Assembly (NCBI GenBank): GCA_902778585.1 | Contig: CACYYD010000001.1 | Location: 62,001-126,000 of the forward strand | DNA from: an uncultured Eubacteriales bacterium | GTDB taxonomy: Bacteria > Bacillota > Clostridia > Peptostreptococcales > Anaerovoracaceae | Direction of reading: 5' to 3' | DNA length: 64,000 bases | Shown here: positions 24,867 through 33,993 of the stretch, piece by piece | Layout of the letters: each line of letters starts with the position of its first letter | Numbering within the stretch: the stretch's first letter is position 1 | Program-made: the position numbers and the translations under genes | Notes under the pieces: model-generated | What the model was told of the DNA's origin: nothing | The model's input: the letters and a program-made list of their open reading frames with translations, nothing else | Database searches by the model: none

Positions 24867-27569
24867 ATGAGCATCAAAAGGATAACACTCGGAATACTCG
24901 CGCATGTAGACGCCGGCAAGACGACCTTGTCGGAGGCTTTGCTGTACCTTACAGGCGAGATAAAAAAGCCGGGCAGAGTAGACCACGGAGACTCATTTCT
25001 TGATGACAACGCGATAGAAAGAAACCGCGGCATCACGATCTTTTCGCGTCAGGCGAGATTCACGGTAAAGGGCGCAGTTGAGAGTGAGCCGGATACCGAA
25101 GTGACCATGATAGACACTCCGGGACACGTGGACTTCTCGGCCGAGATGGAAAGATCGCTATCGGTAATAGACTACGCTCTTCTGGTGGTGAGCGGCTCCG
25201 AAGGTGTGCAGGCTCACACGAAGACCCTGTACAGGCTTCTTAATGAAAGAAACATCCCTGTATTCATCTTTGTGAACAAGATGGACATAACTGTAAGGGA
25301 TAAGGAAGACCTCATATCCGAAATGGCGGCTGACCTCAGCGCCGGGCTCGCTGACTTCAGCGGCGCCGCGGGGATGACAGACGGCTTCATTGATGCAGTG
25401 ACTCTGCATTCGCCTGAACTCGCAGAGACCGTTCTCGAGGGCGGACTGCCTGATGACAGACAGATCGCAGATGCGGTACTCAGGGGCGAGATAGTGCCGT
25501 GCTTCTTCGGCTCAGCTCTTAAGATAGAGGGCGTAGAGCCGCTGATAGAGGCTATAGGAAGATATACTAAAGAACCCGCATACGGCGATGAATTCGGTGC
25601 AAGGGTATACAAGATAGCCGACTCGGGTGACGGCGAGAGGCTTTGCTTCATAAAGGTCACCGGAGGCGAACTGAAAGTAAGGGATAAGGTAAGGATAAAC
25701 AGCGCGGCAGGCGGCGAAGGCAGCGAGGAGAAGATCAACAGGATAATGCTCTACTCCGGCAGCCGGTACGTCACTGCCGATTCCGTACCGGCCGGCACGG
25801 CGTGCGCCGTGACGGGGCCCGCGCGGGCCCTGCCGGGCGACGGCCTTGGTGCCGAGCCGCCGCTCCATACCCATTCTATAAAGCCTTTCATGGTATATGC
25901 GGTAGACGGTCCGGACGGCATGGATCCGTTCCTCCTCATGAAAGACCTCAAACTTCTCGAGCAGGAAGATCCTATGCTGAATGTGGCCAGGCGGCCTGAC
26001 GGCAATATCGAGATAAGGCTCATGGGGCAGGTCCAGCTCGAGGTCCTGCAGGCAGAGATAAAGGAAAGGTTCGGCTATGACGTCAGCTTCAGTACGGGAA
26101 GCGTCCTCTACCTCGAGACCGTAAAGGGAACATACGAGGGCATGGGTCACTTTGAACCGCTGAGGCACTACGCCGAGGTCCACCTGATCATAGAACCCGG
26201 TGAGCGCGGAAGCGGCATAGTGATCACGAGTGATGTCCCTGAGGATGAGCTCGCGCTCAACTGGCAGAGGCTCATCATGACGCATCTCGAAGAAAAAGAA
26301 CACAGAGGCGTACTGACGGGCGCTCCACTGACAGATGTGAAGATAAGCCTCGCGGCTGGCAGGGCGCACGACAAGCACACCAACGGCGGCGATTTCAGAG
26401 AGGCTACATACAGAGCGGTAAGGCACGCTCTCATGCAGGCGGCTTCCGAAGGTAATGCAGTCCTGCTTGAGCCGTGGTGTGAATACGAGATAGAGCTGCC
26501 GGCCCAGAATGTGGGCCGCGCCATGACGGACATAAAGCAGATTGGAGGCAGCCAGTCGGGCCTCGAGCAGAACGGGGACAGTGCAAGGATAAGCGGGCGC
26601 GTTCCGGCTTCGGAGATATCCGACTATCAGGTGACGCTTGCCGGATACACCTCCGGAGAGGGGCGTCTGTCCATTGCTCCTGCCGGTTACTCCGAATGCC
26701 ATAATGCTGCGGCTGTGATCGAAGAAAGCGGCTATGATCCTGAGCGCGATACTGAAAACACAGCGGACTCCGTATTCGTCAATCACAGCGGAAGCGATAT
26801 CGTCAGATGGGACGAGGCAGCAGAGCACATGCACATAGCAAGTGTGCTCAAAAGGCGGTCTGCGGAGAGAAGCGATGGGTACTTCAGTACAGCGGTTCGC
26901 AGCGCGGGCGGTGAAGCCCATGTCGACGCAAAGGAAGCAGCGCGCAGAAGGGCTGCGGCAGAGAAAGAACTCAGAAGCATCTTTGAACGCACTTACGGAT
27001 CTTCAAAGCAGACGCACCGCAATGACGCAAGAGAGGCCGATTACAGACAGAAGCCGGAACTCACTGAAGAGGAAGCTGCAAGGAACCGGGCCCGCAACGA
27101 GGAGATAAAATCGCGCCTTGAGCACAAAAAAGGACAGCAGGATGAAAGACCTGTCACTGTCCTGATAGACGGCTACAACCTGATATTCGCGGACGAATAT
27201 CTTAAGGAACTTTCCGAACGCGACATGGGATCGGCGAGAGACCAGCTGCTCGACATGCTCGGCAATTACGCGGGCTATACGGGCTTTGATGTGACGGTCA
27301 TATTTGATGCGTACAATGTGCCGTACGGAACGGGCCATGAGGAGATCATAAACGGCATACGCGTAATGTTCACGGCTGCCGATGAGCCTGCGGACATACG
27401 CATGGGAAAGATGACGGCAGATATGAAGGACAGGCAGGTCTATGCCGTATCTTCAGACAGCCTCGTCCAGACGGACGCCTGGACACACGGGGCACTCAGG
27501 ATCTCTTCGCGTGAGTTCCTCGCGATGCTTGAGCGCACCGAAGAAGAGATACGGAGCAGGCTATGCTGA
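24867..27569 (+). CDS. TetM-like translation GTPase with C-terminal NYN (Rae1/YacP-like) nuclease domain
   Basis: Protein of 900 residues. Residues 1 to about 650 match the EF-G/TetM ribosome-protection fold: G1 AHVDAGKTT (12-20), RGITI (54-58), DTPGH (83-87), NKMD (137-140), then domains II-V. A charged linker of about 100 residues follows, rich in Lys, Arg and Glu. Residues about 760-900 are an NYN/PIN-like domain of the YacP/Rae1 type (VLIDGYNLI with Asp768, VIFDAYN with Asp814, SSDSLVQTDAW). Rae1 is known to cleave mRNA in the ribosomal A site, and TetM-type GTPases bind the same site. I infer a ribosome-associated factor that both remodels the A site and may cut mRNA. The 157-base upstream region has TATAAT at 24769-24774 and a GAAGGGA site. 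Confidence 0.9.
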   Translation: MSIKRITLGILAHVDAGKTTLSEALLYLTGEIKKPGRVDHGDSFLDDNAIERNRGITIFSRQARFTVKGAVESEPDTEVTMIDTPGHVDFSAEMERSLSVIDYALLVVSGSEGVQAHTKTLYRLLNERNIPVFIFVNKMDITVRDKEDLISEMAADLSAGLADFSGAAGMTDGFIDAVTLHSPELAETVLEGGLPDDRQIADAVLRGEIVPCFFGSALKIEGVEPLIEAIGRYTKEPAYGDEFGARVYKIADSGDGERLCFIKVTGGELKVRDKVRINSAAGGEGSEEKINRIMLYSGSRYVTADSVPAGTACAVTGPARALPGDGLGAEPPLHTHSIKPFMVYAVDGPDGMDPFLLMKDLKLLEQEDPMLNVARRPDGNIEIRLMGQVQLEVLQAEIKERFGYDVSFSTGSVLYLETVKGTYEGMGHFEPLRHYAEVHLIIEPGERGSGIVITSDVPEDELALNWQRLIMTHLEEKEHRGVLTGAPLTDVKISLAAGRAHDKHTNGGDFREATYRAVRHALMQAASEGNAVLLEPWCEYEIELPAQNVGRAMTDIKQIGGSQSGLEQNGDSARISGRVPASEISDYQVTLAGYTSGEGRLSIAPAGYSECHNAAAVIEESGYDPERDTENTADSVFVNHSGSDIVRWDEAAEHMHIASVLKRRSAERSDGYFSTAVRSAGGEAHVDAKEAARRRAAAEKELRSIFERTYGSSKQTHRNDAREADYRQKPELTEEEAARNRARNEEIKSRLEHKKGQQDERPVTVLIDGYNLIFADEYLKELSERDMGSARDQLLDMLGNYAGYTGFDVTVIFDAYNVPYGTGHEEIINGIRVMFTAADEPADIRMGKMTADMKDRQVYAVSSDSLVQTDAWTHGALRISSREFLAMLERTEEEIRSRLC

Positions 27570-27647
27570 TGCACGCGATTGATTAAGTGCGCGCACGGTG
27601 TTATTTTTAGTCTGTGTAAAACAGAACAAACTGAAAGGACAAGTGAA

Positions 27648-28271
27648 ATGAAAAAGACATTTGCGATCATTCTTACTGCTATGCTTGCAGTATCGATGCT
27701 TCTTGCCGGCTGCGGCGGAGGCAGCAGCCAGACTGAAGAGCCTTCCGCTCCTGAAACGGCAAAGGCTGAAGGCATCGGGATACATCATGCCGAGATAGAG
27801 ATAGCCGGTTACGGCACAGTGAGCCTCGAACTCGACGGGGATGAGGCGCCTATCACAGTGCAGAACTTCATGGATCTGGCAAATGAGGGATTCTATGACG
27901 GTCTGACTTTCCACCGCATCATCGACGGCTTCATGATCCAGGGAGGAGACCCTAACGGCAACGGAACCGGCGGTTCGGGAAAGAACATCCCGGGAGAGTT
28001 TGCATCGAACGGCATAGAGAACAACATAGCGCATGAAAAGGGAGTCATTTCGATGGCAAGAGCCCAGGACCCTAACAGCGCCAGTTCGCAGTTCTTCATC
28101 ATGGTCGAGGCTGCATCACACCTTGACGGTGAGTACGCTGCCTTTGGTCACGTGACAGCCGGCCAGGAGATAGTCGACCAGATCGCGAAGGACGCACAAC
28201 CGCTCGACAGCAACGGGACCATCGCGCCTGAAGACCAGCCTGTCATTACGACAGTCAGAATAATCGACTGA
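27648..28271 (+). CDS. Lipoprotein cyclophilin-type peptidyl-prolyl isomerase
   Basis: Secreted lipoprotein of 207 residues with lipobox LLAGC (Cys22), a short Ser/Glu linker and a cyclophilin domain (FHRIIDGFMIQGGDPNGNG, ASSQFFIMVEAASHLDGEYAAFG). It is predicted to assist folding of exported proteins outside the membrane. The start at 27648 has AAAGGA upstream and begins the signal peptide. It follows the TetM-like gene by 78 bases. Confidence 0.93.
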   Translation: MKKTFAIILTAMLAVSMLLAGCGGGSSQTEEPSAPETAKAEGIGIHHAEIEIAGYGTVSLELDGDEAPITVQNFMDLANEGFYDGLTFHRIIDGFMIQGGDPNGNGTGGSGKNIPGEFASNGIENNIAHEKGVISMARAQDPNSASSQFFIMVEAASHLDGEYAAFGHVTAGQEIVDQIAKDAQPLDSNGTIAPEDQPVITTVRIID

Positions 28272-28364
28272 TGATCAGGCATGGCAGCGCGGCTTTGTAG
28301 TATACTTTGAATGATAAACATCTGCTGAAGAAGCAGTTCATAATAATGAAAAGGAGAAAGAAAA

Positions 28365-28754
28365 ATGATCAAGGAATTTAAGGAATTTATCAGCAAGGGA
28401 AACGTAATGGACATGGCAGTAGGCATCATCATCGGCGGAGCTTTCACAGCTATCGTGACAGCACTCGTTGATTCCATCCTCATGCCTATCATCGGAGCTA
28501 TCAGCGGCGGAAAGAGCGTTGCAGATATGTCGATCATGGTAGGAAACGCAGCTATCGGCTACGGAGCTTTCATTCAGGCTATTATCGACTTCCTCCTCAT
28601 CGCATGGGTGCTGTTCATGATCATCAAGGCCCTCAACAAAGCGAAAGCTGCAGTTGCAAAGGAAGAGGAAGAAGCTCCGGCAGAGCCTGAGGCTGATCCT
28701 GCAGACATCGCTCTTCTGAAAGAGATCAGAGACCTGCTGAAGGAGCAGAAATAG
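28365..28754 (+). CDS. mscL: Large-conductance mechanosensitive channel
   Basis: Two-helix channel of 129 residues that opens under membrane tension during osmotic downshock. The N-terminal KEFKEFISKGNVMDMAVGII is diagnostic, and a C-terminal helix (ALLKEIRDLLKEQ) is present. AAAAGGAG lies at good spacing from the ATG. Confidence 0.97.
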   Translation: MIKEFKEFISKGNVMDMAVGIIIGGAFTAIVTALVDSILMPIIGAISGGKSVADMSIMVGNAAIGYGAFIQAIIDFLLIAWVLFMIIKALNKAKAAVAKEEEEAPAEPEADPADIALLKEIRDLLKEQK

Positions 28755-28784
28755 CAAAGACCACATCGCGGCAAAGAGGGGACT

Positions 28785-30113
28785 ATGGACAGTGAAAAAA
28801 ACCGGGCATATGCGGAGAGTCTGCAGAAACTCATAAGGATAGAAACCGTATCGGATCCTGACTGCGGGAGCAGTCCTGAAAAGTTTGAAGTACTCAGAAG
28901 TCTTCTCTGGGAGATGTTTCCAAATATTCGCGAGGCATGCGAACTGAAGGACTTCGGAGGTCCGCTTCTCCTTAAGTGGAAGGGAAGGGACTCTTCGAAA
29001 GAGCCGGTACTCTTCATGAACCACCACGACGTGGTTCCTGCAGATCCTGCCGGATGGGAACATTCTCCTTTCAGCGGAGATATAGCTGACGGAAAGATAT
29101 GGGGCAGAGGCACACTCGATGACAAGGGAGGACTCTGGGCCATGTTTCAGGCTGCCGATGAACTTGCTGCAGAGGGATTCACTCCTGCGAGGGATATCTG
29201 GTTCGAGACAAACTGCAACGAAGAGACCATGGGAGAAGGGTCCGAAAGGATAGCGAAATGGCTGCATGCCGAAGGCGTCAGATTCGAAGCGGTCTTCGAT
29301 GAAGGCGGTGACATCGTCCATGACCCGATAGGAGGGGCGGACGGTACCTTTGCCATGATAGGAGTCGGTGAAAAGAGCGTGGTCAACCTTAAGTTCACCG
29401 CAAAGTCCACAGGCGGACACGCGTCAACACCGGGAAAGAATACTCCGCTCGTAAGGCTCGGTAAGTTTATGGCTTACGTCGAGAAACATCACGTCTTTGA
29501 TGTAAAGCTGTCCCCGACCATAGCTGAGATGTTCAGGACCTTTGCTCCTTATATGGGAGCTGCCGGCAAGGTGCTTGCAAAGCCTGAGAAACTCAGAAAG
29601 CCTCTCGAGAAGATAATACCTATGTTCGGTGCGACAGCGACAGCTCTTCTTTCCACTACCATTGCCTTTACCATGTCAGGAGGCGGAGAGGCAGTAAACG
29701 TGATACCTCACGAAGTCTGGGTCATTGCTGATATGAGATGCTCGCATCATCAGGGGAAGGAAGCCTCGGTCGAAGCGATCAGGAAGGCTGCGGCAAAGTT
29801 TGATATTGAGACGGAAGTGATCGCATCCGAACCTGAGTCGGGACTGGCTGATTATAAGGGGAGCGCGTTCAGACTCGCTGCCGAGGCTGCGATGGCGTGC
29901 GTACCGGGAGTTGATGCCTGCGCGCCTTATATCATGACAGGCGGATCGGATTCGAGGTTTTTCGATATCGTATCCGACCAGTGCATCAGGTTCCTTCCGT
30001 TCACCATCACGGCTGAGCAGATGGATTCCATACACGGCGTAAACGAGTGCTTAAACATCGATTCACTGGCTCCGGCCGTTGACTATTACAAATACATGTA
30101 CAGGCACGTTTAA
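28785..30113 (+). CDS. M20-family dipeptidase/deacylase
   Basis: Zinc peptidase of 442 residues. The metal site is seen in MNHHDVVPADP and WGRGTLDDKGG, the catalytic/ligand Glu pair in TNCNEETMGEGS, and the C-terminal dimerisation and catalytic regions follow. It probably cleaves dipeptides or N-acyl amino acids in the cytoplasm. It is followed after 21 bases by a YfcC-type transporter, suggesting uptake and cleavage of a shared substrate. Confidence 0.9.
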   Translation: MDSEKNRAYAESLQKLIRIETVSDPDCGSSPEKFEVLRSLLWEMFPNIREACELKDFGGPLLLKWKGRDSSKEPVLFMNHHDVVPADPAGWEHSPFSGDIADGKIWGRGTLDDKGGLWAMFQAADELAAEGFTPARDIWFETNCNEETMGEGSERIAKWLHAEGVRFEAVFDEGGDIVHDPIGGADGTFAMIGVGEKSVVNLKFTAKSTGGHASTPGKNTPLVRLGKFMAYVEKHHVFDVKLSPTIAEMFRTFAPYMGAAGKVLAKPEKLRKPLEKIIPMFGATATALLSTTIAFTMSGGGEAVNVIPHEVWVIADMRCSHHQGKEASVEAIRKAAAKFDIETEVIASEPESGLADYKGSAFRLAAEAAMACVPGVDACAPYIMTGGSDSRFFDIVSDQCIRFLPFTITAEQMDSIHGVNECLNIDSLAPAVDYYKYMYRHV

Positions 30114-30134
30114 GACACTTAAGGGGGTGCAGCC

Positions 30135-31550
30135 ATGGCAGGCAATGGGAAGAGAGACAACAGCGACGGCTTAAATATCGGTGTCAGGTCGTTTCTGATA
30201 GCCATAGGGATCATATTTGTCCTCATGGCAGCCACTTATGTTCTCACGCTCGTTATACCGGGCGGAGAATACGCAAGGATCACTGACGCCTCGGGCAATA
30301 CGGTAATAGACACAGACGCGGGATTCAGATACGTGGAAGGCGGCATTCCATTCTGGAAATGGTTACTGTCGCCTTTTCTTGTGCTCGGAGCCGAGGGCTC
30401 GGGTACGATAATCGCGATCCTGATATTTCTGCTGGTGATAGGAGGAGTGTTCAATTCTCTTACCGCCTGCGGAATGATGAACTACATGCTCGGCAGTATA
30501 GTCAGCAGATTCGGAGGAGTCAGATACAGGCTGATGGCAGTCCTGATATTTTTCTTTATGGCGCTGGGCTCCCTGGTGGGCTCCTTTGAGGAGGTCATTC
30601 CGATGGCGCCGATCGTGGTCGCGCTTTCATGCGCCCTCGGATGGGACGACGTCACAGGAGTGGCGATGTCTCTGCTGGCGACCGGCTGCGGATTTGCCGC
30701 AGGAATAGCGAACCCGTTCACAATAGGAGTCGCGCAGAGCCTCGCGGGGCTTCCGATGTTCAGCGGAATGTGGTTCAGGGCTCTGTCGTTTATACTCATA
30801 TATCCTCTCCTTCTGTGGTTTGTAAGAAGGCACGCCAGAAAGGTGGAGAGGCCCGCGGAAGAGGCAGATCTGGGCGGAACTCACGTAAGGGACGCAAAAA
30901 TGGACAGGGGCCTCAGGGTATTCGGCGTCATATTCGGCGCAGGCATACTGACAGTGCTGAGTTCGGGCTTCATAAAGGCGCTGCAGGACTACACAATGAT
31001 AATAGTGGCGCTGATGTTCCTGACTGCGGGCATAGCGTCCGTCCTTGTTTCGGGAACGCCGCTGAAAGAGCTCGGCAGGACATTCCTGAACGGAATAATA
31101 ATGATCGCGCCGTCTGTCATCATGATACTCATGGCGTCATCGATAAAATATACGATGACAGAAGCCAAGATACTTGATACAATTTTATACCGCGCCACGG
31201 AAATGGCGGGTTCAATGCCCAAGGCAGGCGTGGTGCTGTTTATCTATGCCATTTGCCTGGTCATGAACTTTTTTATTGCTTCAGGCTCAGCAAAGGTGTT
31301 CCTCCTGATACCGATCATAGCGCCGCTGGCTCAGCTCTTCGGGATCAGCATGCAGCTGTCTATCGTGGCTTTCGCCTACGGAGACGGATTCAGCAATGTT
31401 ATCTATCCGACAAATGCCGGGCTCCTCATAGCTCTGGGGCTGTCAGACATAAGTTACGGAAAGTGGTTCAGATACTCATGGAAATTCCAGGCGCTCAATC
31501 TTGTCCTTACATCGGCACTGCTGATGCTGGGGCTTGCCGTGGGATACTGA
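30135..31550 (+). CDS. YfcC-family membrane transporter
   Basis: Integral membrane protein of 471 residues with many hydrophobic helices and the YfcC/DcuC-like pattern (TLVIPGGEYARI near the start, GSFEEVIPMAPIV, SGSAKVFLLIPIIAPLAQL). The family is thought to carry amino acids, peptides or C4-dicarboxylates; the substrate is not settled. It lies between the M20 peptidase and the GH3 gene in a tight gene run. Confidence 0.85.
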   Translation: MAGNGKRDNSDGLNIGVRSFLIAIGIIFVLMAATYVLTLVIPGGEYARITDASGNTVIDTDAGFRYVEGGIPFWKWLLSPFLVLGAEGSGTIIAILIFLLVIGGVFNSLTACGMMNYMLGSIVSRFGGVRYRLMAVLIFFFMALGSLVGSFEEVIPMAPIVVALSCALGWDDVTGVAMSLLATGCGFAAGIANPFTIGVAQSLAGLPMFSGMWFRALSFILIYPLLLWFVRRHARKVERPAEEADLGGTHVRDAKMDRGLRVFGVIFGAGILTVLSSGFIKALQDYTMIIVALMFLTAGIASVLVSGTPLKELGRTFLNGIIMIAPSVIMILMASSIKYTMTEAKILDTILYRATEMAGSMPKAGVVLFIYAICLVMNFFIASGSAKVFLLIPIIAPLAQLFGISMQLSIVAFAYGDGFSNVIYPTNAGLLIALGLSDISYGKWFRYSWKFQALNLVLTSALLMLGLAVGY

Positions 31551-31563
31551 CAAAGGTGAAATA

Positions 31564-33987
31564 ATGAACAGATACGAAAAAGACCATATCGAAAGACTCA
31601 GGCCTTATCTCGCAGAGTGTACGGTGCTCCTTAATAAGAACGGAGCATTTCCTCTTGACGCGCCGTGTACCATCGCGGCGTACGGAAGCGGAGTGAGAGA
31701 TACCGTCAAAGGCGGTACGGGCTCAGGCGAGGTGAACTCCAGATATTCTGTAAGCATAGAGCAGGGGCTCAGGGATGCGGGTTTCACAATAGTGAATCCG
31801 TTCTGGCCTGATATGTTCAAAGTCTTTAACGATAAGGCAAAAAAGGATTTTCATTCCGAAATACGAAAGAAAGCCCGCAAAGAAAGGACAAATATACTGG
31901 CAGCATCCATGGGAGCGGTCATGATGCAGCCGGAGTACATCATCCCGCTGGATAAGACCGCTGATGCCGCGATATACGTGGTATCACGCATATCCGGAGA
32001 AGGAAACGACAGACTGGCAGAAAAGGGAGATCTCAAGCTTACTGACAGTGAAGTCAGAGACATACTGGCTCTGAATGAATGCTATGAGAGATTCATGCTG
32101 GTGATAAATGCCGGCGGACCGGTAGACCTTGAACCTGTAATGGATGCAGGCAACATACTTGTTCTGTCGCAGCTGGGCGTTGAGACGGGCGCGGCACTGG
32201 CAGACATCCTGCTCGGCAAGGCATATCCGTCGGGTAAACTGGCAACGACCTGGGCGGTCACCGAAGACTACTGCACGGCAGGTGACTTCGCTGAAAGAGA
32301 CGAGACCAGGTACCGCGAGGGCATTTACGTCGGGTACAGATATTTTGACTCCTTCGGTCTTGAACCGCTGTTTCCTTTCGGCTTCGGTCTTGGCTACACG
32401 GACTTCTCCTTCGGAAAGGCGAAAGTCAGCGCCGAAGGTTCTGAAGTAAGTCTGTCGGCAAAGATCAAAAACACCGGAAACTTTGCCGGAAAGGAGACCC
32501 TGCAGGTCTACGTATCGTGCCCGAGAGGCAGGATGGACAGAGAACTCAAAAGTCTTGCCGGATTCACAAAGACCGCAGAGTTGGCGCCGGGAAAAAGCTG
32601 CACGGCAGAAGTCAGTTTTGACATAAGAGATCTGGCCGCCTTTGATGAGAAGTCGGCTTCATATATACTTGAAAAGGGCGACTACATCGTCCTTGCCGGA
32701 CCTGACAGCAGGGCGGCAGAACCTGCAGCGGTACTGAGACTAGCGTCTGACTTCATAGTAAGGCGGTCGGCGAATCTCTTCGGAGGAGCCGGCTTTGAAG
32801 ATCTCAGGAGTCCGGGGCTTGCTGCATTCGATACAAAAGGTCTGCCGGTGACAGAGCTCGACCTTTCGGAGTGTGAAACATTCCTTCCGTCGGCTGCCAT
32901 CTGCAGCGAGGCAGGGAGCAGCATCCTCGCGGATATGAGCGGGGAAGAGCTCGCTTACCTCAATGTCGGAAATTTCGATCCTGCAAGCAAAGGTCTTATC
33001 AGCGTTATAGGCGACTCATCGGAGAGCGTCGCGGGTGCCGCCGGTGAATCGACAAAACTCTTTGAAAGCAGGGGTATAAACAATATAATCATGTCCGACG
33101 GACCTGCGGGCGTCAGGATAGCAAAGAAGTACTATGAGGACGGCAAGGGCAAGCATACGATAGGGTCGCCTCTTCCTGAGTCGATGACAGAGATGCTGCC
33201 TTCGCTTGTCAGAAAACTGGTCGCCGGAGAACCGAAGCTCAGGGCCGGCACCGCAATAAAGGAGCAGTACTGCACAGCCATCCCGATCGCGACAGCCATA
33301 GCCCAGAGCTGGAATACTGAATTCGCCGGTATATGCGGAGACATCGTCGGAACGGAGATGGAGATCTTCGGCATAGACTTCTGGCTTGCTCCGGCTCTGA
33401 ACATACACAGGAGCGTGCTCTGCGGACGCAACTTCGAATACTTTTCGGAGGATCCTCTTCTGAGCGGCAGATTCGCTGCGGCGCTCACCGCGGGCGTACA
33501 GAAGCATGCCGGCCGAGGAGCGACCATAAAGCACTACGCGGTGAACAACCAGGAGACCAACCGCTATGCCAACAGCAGCATGGTAAGCGAGAGGGCTCTG
33601 CGTGAGATATACCTTAAGGGCTTTGGCATCTGCGTGCGCGAAGCAGATCCGATGGCTGTGATGACATCGTACAATCTGCTCAACGGAGAACACACTTCGG
33701 AGAGCAAGGCTCTTACGGAAGTACTGCGGTCGGAATTCGGCTTTGACGGTCTCATAATGACAGACTGGGTGATCGGCGGAGATCTTCTCCTGGCAAAGGG
33801 CTCAAAGTACGGAACTCCTGATGCAGCAAAGGTGGCTGCGGCGGGCTGCAGCCTGTTCATGCCGGGAGGCAGAAAAGACTATAAACAGATAATAACGGGA
33901 CTCAGAGACGGTAAGGTAACGGAAAGACAGCTAAGGGAAAACGCAGGCTGGCTTCTGCATGTGCTGGCGAGACTCGGAAAGGCTTAA
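31564..33987 (+). CDS. Glycoside hydrolase family 3 with inverted domain order
   Basis: Predicted beta-glycosidase of 807 residues, cytoplasmic (no signal peptide). The usual GH3 C-terminal domain comes first (about 1-290), then a fibronectin-like domain (about 290-400). The (beta/alpha)8 domain comes last (NFEYFSEDPLL, KHYAVNNQETNR, and FDGLIMTDW with the nucleophile Asp). This inverted arrangement is known from some Ruminococcus and Butyrivibrio beta-glucosidases. The start at 31564 has AAAGGTGA upstream. galK follows after 6 bases, suggesting use of a galactose-containing glycoside. Confidence 0.9.
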   Translation: MNRYEKDHIERLRPYLAECTVLLNKNGAFPLDAPCTIAAYGSGVRDTVKGGTGSGEVNSRYSVSIEQGLRDAGFTIVNPFWPDMFKVFNDKAKKDFHSEIRKKARKERTNILAASMGAVMMQPEYIIPLDKTADAAIYVVSRISGEGNDRLAEKGDLKLTDSEVRDILALNECYERFMLVINAGGPVDLEPVMDAGNILVLSQLGVETGAALADILLGKAYPSGKLATTWAVTEDYCTAGDFAERDETRYREGIYVGYRYFDSFGLEPLFPFGFGLGYTDFSFGKAKVSAEGSEVSLSAKIKNTGNFAGKETLQVYVSCPRGRMDRELKSLAGFTKTAELAPGKSCTAEVSFDIRDLAAFDEKSASYILEKGDYIVLAGPDSRAAEPAAVLRLASDFIVRRSANLFGGAGFEDLRSPGLAAFDTKGLPVTELDLSECETFLPSAAICSEAGSSILADMSGEELAYLNVGNFDPASKGLISVIGDSSESVAGAAGESTKLFESRGINNIIMSDGPAGVRIAKKYYEDGKGKHTIGSPLPESMTEMLPSLVRKLVAGEPKLRAGTAIKEQYCTAIPIATAIAQSWNTEFAGICGDIVGTEMEIFGIDFWLAPALNIHRSVLCGRNFEYFSEDPLLSGRFAAALTAGVQKHAGRGATIKHYAVNNQETNRYANSSMVSERALREIYLKGFGICVREADPMAVMTSYNLLNGEHTSESKALTEVLRSEFGFDGLIMTDWVIGGDLLLAKGSKYGTPDAAKVAAAGCSLFMPGGRKDYKQIITGLRDGKVTERQLRENAGWLLHVLARLGKA

Positions 33988-33993
33988 ACTGCA

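Noticed and set aside
24867-27569. Annotation as an acquired tetracycline resistance gene
   Set aside because: The core is TetM-like, but the protein has a large extra C-terminal part, no mobile element is adjacent, and base use matches its neighbours. A chromosomal translation factor is more likely, though drug protection is not excluded.
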